Shown one piece after another: positions 22,228 through 23,267 of a DNA stretch of 23,267 nt; positions within the stretch are counted from its first letter, which is position 1, and every line of letters starts with the position of its first letter. Position numbers and translations under genes: made by a program. This DNA comes from CAZTXD01 sp964617995 (lineage in GTDB: Bacteria; Actinomycetota; Acidimicrobiia; Spongiisociales; ZC4RG35): the NCBI GenBank assembly GCA_964617995.1, contig CAZTXD010000049.1, positions 1-23,267 of the forward strand, given 5' to 3'. The notes below the pieces were generated by a model. That model was given only the letters and a program-made list of their open reading frames with translations. It did not search any database and had not been told where the DNA came from.

Positions 22228-22741
22228 GCTCCGACCATAACCGTGAGTGTCCGCGCGAAAGTGGTGCACATTGGCATCGAGACGGAACACACCCCAAGTC
22301 AGCGTCGATATCGCCAGTTCTGGGTCGAAACCGCTCGTCCCGTTCACCCGGGCATCCTCATGCCTCTTGCTGTGGCCGTGCTTGCAGGTGCCGTCACATC
22401 GTGGCTGCTCGGATCGCGGAGCCCAGAGCGCACACGACGGCAATCCGATGCGACCACGCTACTGCCGTCAGCGTCGTCATCGCGAGGCTCAGGTCCACGC
22501 ATAACAACTGATCCCGGTCGATAACACGCATACCGACGAACCGAACTATCAGGCACCTCGGCGTGCGGCTCAGAACTGCCGGGATGCGTGGGTGACGAAG
22601 TCAATGTCGGCACAGGACGCGCGTTGTGCGCTGGAGACGAAGCCCCCATACCTGATCGTGTCGGGGGTCCCGGGACAATCGGGGGCGAGAGGACTGGACT
22701 GTCAGAGCCGGCTGAATGGATCCAGGAACTGGCTGAGTCTT
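22228..22741. other. About 510-bp stretch without a convincing gene
   Basis: Open frames exist here on both strands, but their translations have no domain, a biased Ser/Arg/Pro composition and no ribosome-binding site. One plus-strand frame contains a hydrophobic run (MPLAVAVLAGAVTSWLLG) followed by basic low-complexity residues, which I judge accidental. The stretch must hold the upstream region of the P-loop gene and of the VOC gene. Confidence 0.5.
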
Positions 22742-22747
22742 TACCCT
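22742..22747 (+). promoter_or_regulatory. Candidate -10 box (TACCCT) for a leaderless VOC-protein transcript
   Basis: TACCCT ends 8 nt before GTG 22756. There is no Shine-Dalgarno sequence in front of that GTG, so a leaderless start is likely. This supports GTG 22756 over the longer upstream frame. Confidence 0.5.
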
Positions 22748-22755
22748 TGTGGTCA

Positions 22756-23184
22756 GTGACGATCCAGCGGATGGACAACGTCGGCGTCGTTGTCGACGAC
22801 CTCGAGGCTGTTTCCGCGTTCTTTGTCGAACTCGGTCTGGAGCTGGAGGGCGGGGGGACAGTTCAGGGACGATGGGTGGACCGCATCGTCGGGCTCGACG
22901 GGGTCCGAAACGACATCGCCATGCTGCGGACTCCGGACGGGCACGGCCGGCTCGAGCTGATCAAGTTTCACACGCCGCCGGCCACCACCGCCGAGCCGAA
23001 CGCACCGGTGAACACATTGGGCATACGTCGGATCATGTTCGCCGTCGATGACATCGAGGACGTCCTTGCCCGCCTCCAGGTCCATGGCGCCGAGCTCGTC
23101 GGCGAGGTGGTGCAGTACGAGGACAAATATCTGCTTTGCTACGTCCGCGGCCCGGAAGGCATCATCGTCGCGCTGGCCGAGTAG
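22756..23184 (+). CDS. VOC-superfamily (glyoxalase/bleomycin-resistance fold) protein
   Basis: This is a 142-residue protein with two beta-alpha-beta-beta-beta units: RMDNVGVVVDDLEAVSAFFVELGLELEGG at the start and LGIRRIMFAVDDIEDVLARLQVHGAELVG in the middle, ending GPEGIIVALAE. The fold is that of glyoxalase I, extradiol dioxygenases and fosfomycin or bleomycin resistance proteins. Of the four usual metal-ligand positions, the two histidines are replaced (Asn in MDNVG, Arg/Met in IRRIMF), while glutamates remain in RLELIKF and ALAE. Metal catalysis is therefore doubtful and the role unknown. GTG 22756 was chosen from the domain boundary and the -10 box; ATG 22771 is an alternative. It stands alone at the right end of the window. 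Confidence 0.88.
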   Translation: MTIQRMDNVGVVVDDLEAVSAFFVELGLELEGGGTVQGRWVDRIVGLDGVRNDIAMLRTPDGHGRLELIKFHTPPATTAEPNAPVNTLGIRRIMFAVDDIEDVLARLQVHGAELVGEVVQYEDKYLLCYVRGPEGIIVALAE

Positions 23185-23267
23185 CTCAGCTGAGGCGTTC
23201 GGAAAGCCAACCCAGATGCGTGGGACAGGCACTTGCGCAGAACGGCACTGATGCGCTCGACAGTCCC

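Noticed and set aside
22344..22778. 144-codon minus-strand frame, and overlapping plus-strand frames, before the VOC gene
   Set aside because: Composition is Ser/Pro/Arg rich with no domain, no ribosome-binding site and no consistent hydrophobic pattern.
1..23267. Mobile elements, CRISPR arrays, toxin-antitoxin or anti-phage systems
   Set aside because: No transposase, integrase, regularly spaced repeats, nuclease/helicase pairs or short toxin/antitoxin overlaps were recognised. The gene content is metabolic, transport and regulatory.

Overview
This is a 23.3 kb, GC-rich, gene-dense window whose codons strongly prefer G or C at third positions. It is most likely chromosomal DNA of an actinobacterial lineage, perhaps Acidimicrobiia-like. 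The assignment rests on the GC content, the amtB-glnK-glnD gene order, several TANNNT -10 boxes placed only 7-11 nt before start codons (leaderless or nearly leaderless transcripts), and the protein types. It is not proven. I see no tRNA, rRNA, insertion sequence, integrase, phage gene or CRISPR array.

Layout. (1) Bases 1-50 are a perfect palindrome at the very edge, followed by a stand-alone LigD-type polymerase gene whose 5' end is uncertain. (2) Bases 1062-6923 are a five-gene ABC importer operon of the peptide/nickel (Dpp/Opp) class: lipoprotein substrate-binding protein, two permeases and two ATPases. The last four genes overlap by 4 nt at each junction. The binding protein appears to be circularly permuted: the part that normally opens the family is at its C-terminus. 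(3) Bases 6973-8809 hold an OsmC-type peroxidase on the minus strand, a small lipoprotein and an exported protein with an HELAH zinc-protease motif. (4) Bases 9026-13206, minus strand, are the nitrogen-control operon amtB-glnK-glnD: ammonium channel, PII protein with the modifiable Tyr51, and PII nucleotidylyltransferase. A GlnR-like motif lies upstream of amtB. (5) Bases 13475-17268, plus strand, hold a lipoprotein that seems to start at CTG, a helical-repeat LuxR-type regulator and a berberine-bridge-type flavoenzyme. (6) Bases 17430-21180, minus strand, hold an eight-helix membrane protein, a multi-pass sensor histidine kinase and a NarL-type response regulator. Kinase and regulator overlap by 8 nt, and a strong hairpin separates the membrane gene from the kinase. 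(7) Bases 21181-23267 are looser: a cupin-like fragment, a P-loop kinase-like gene, about 530 bp without a convincing gene, and a VOC-family gene with a leaderless start.

Most genes are ordinary housekeeping or environmental-response genes. The observations most worth checking are the circularly permuted binding protein, the nested palindrome at the window edge with a related sequence near 17.3 kb, the probable CTG-initiated lipoprotein, and the membrane protein/sensor kinase/regulator trio.
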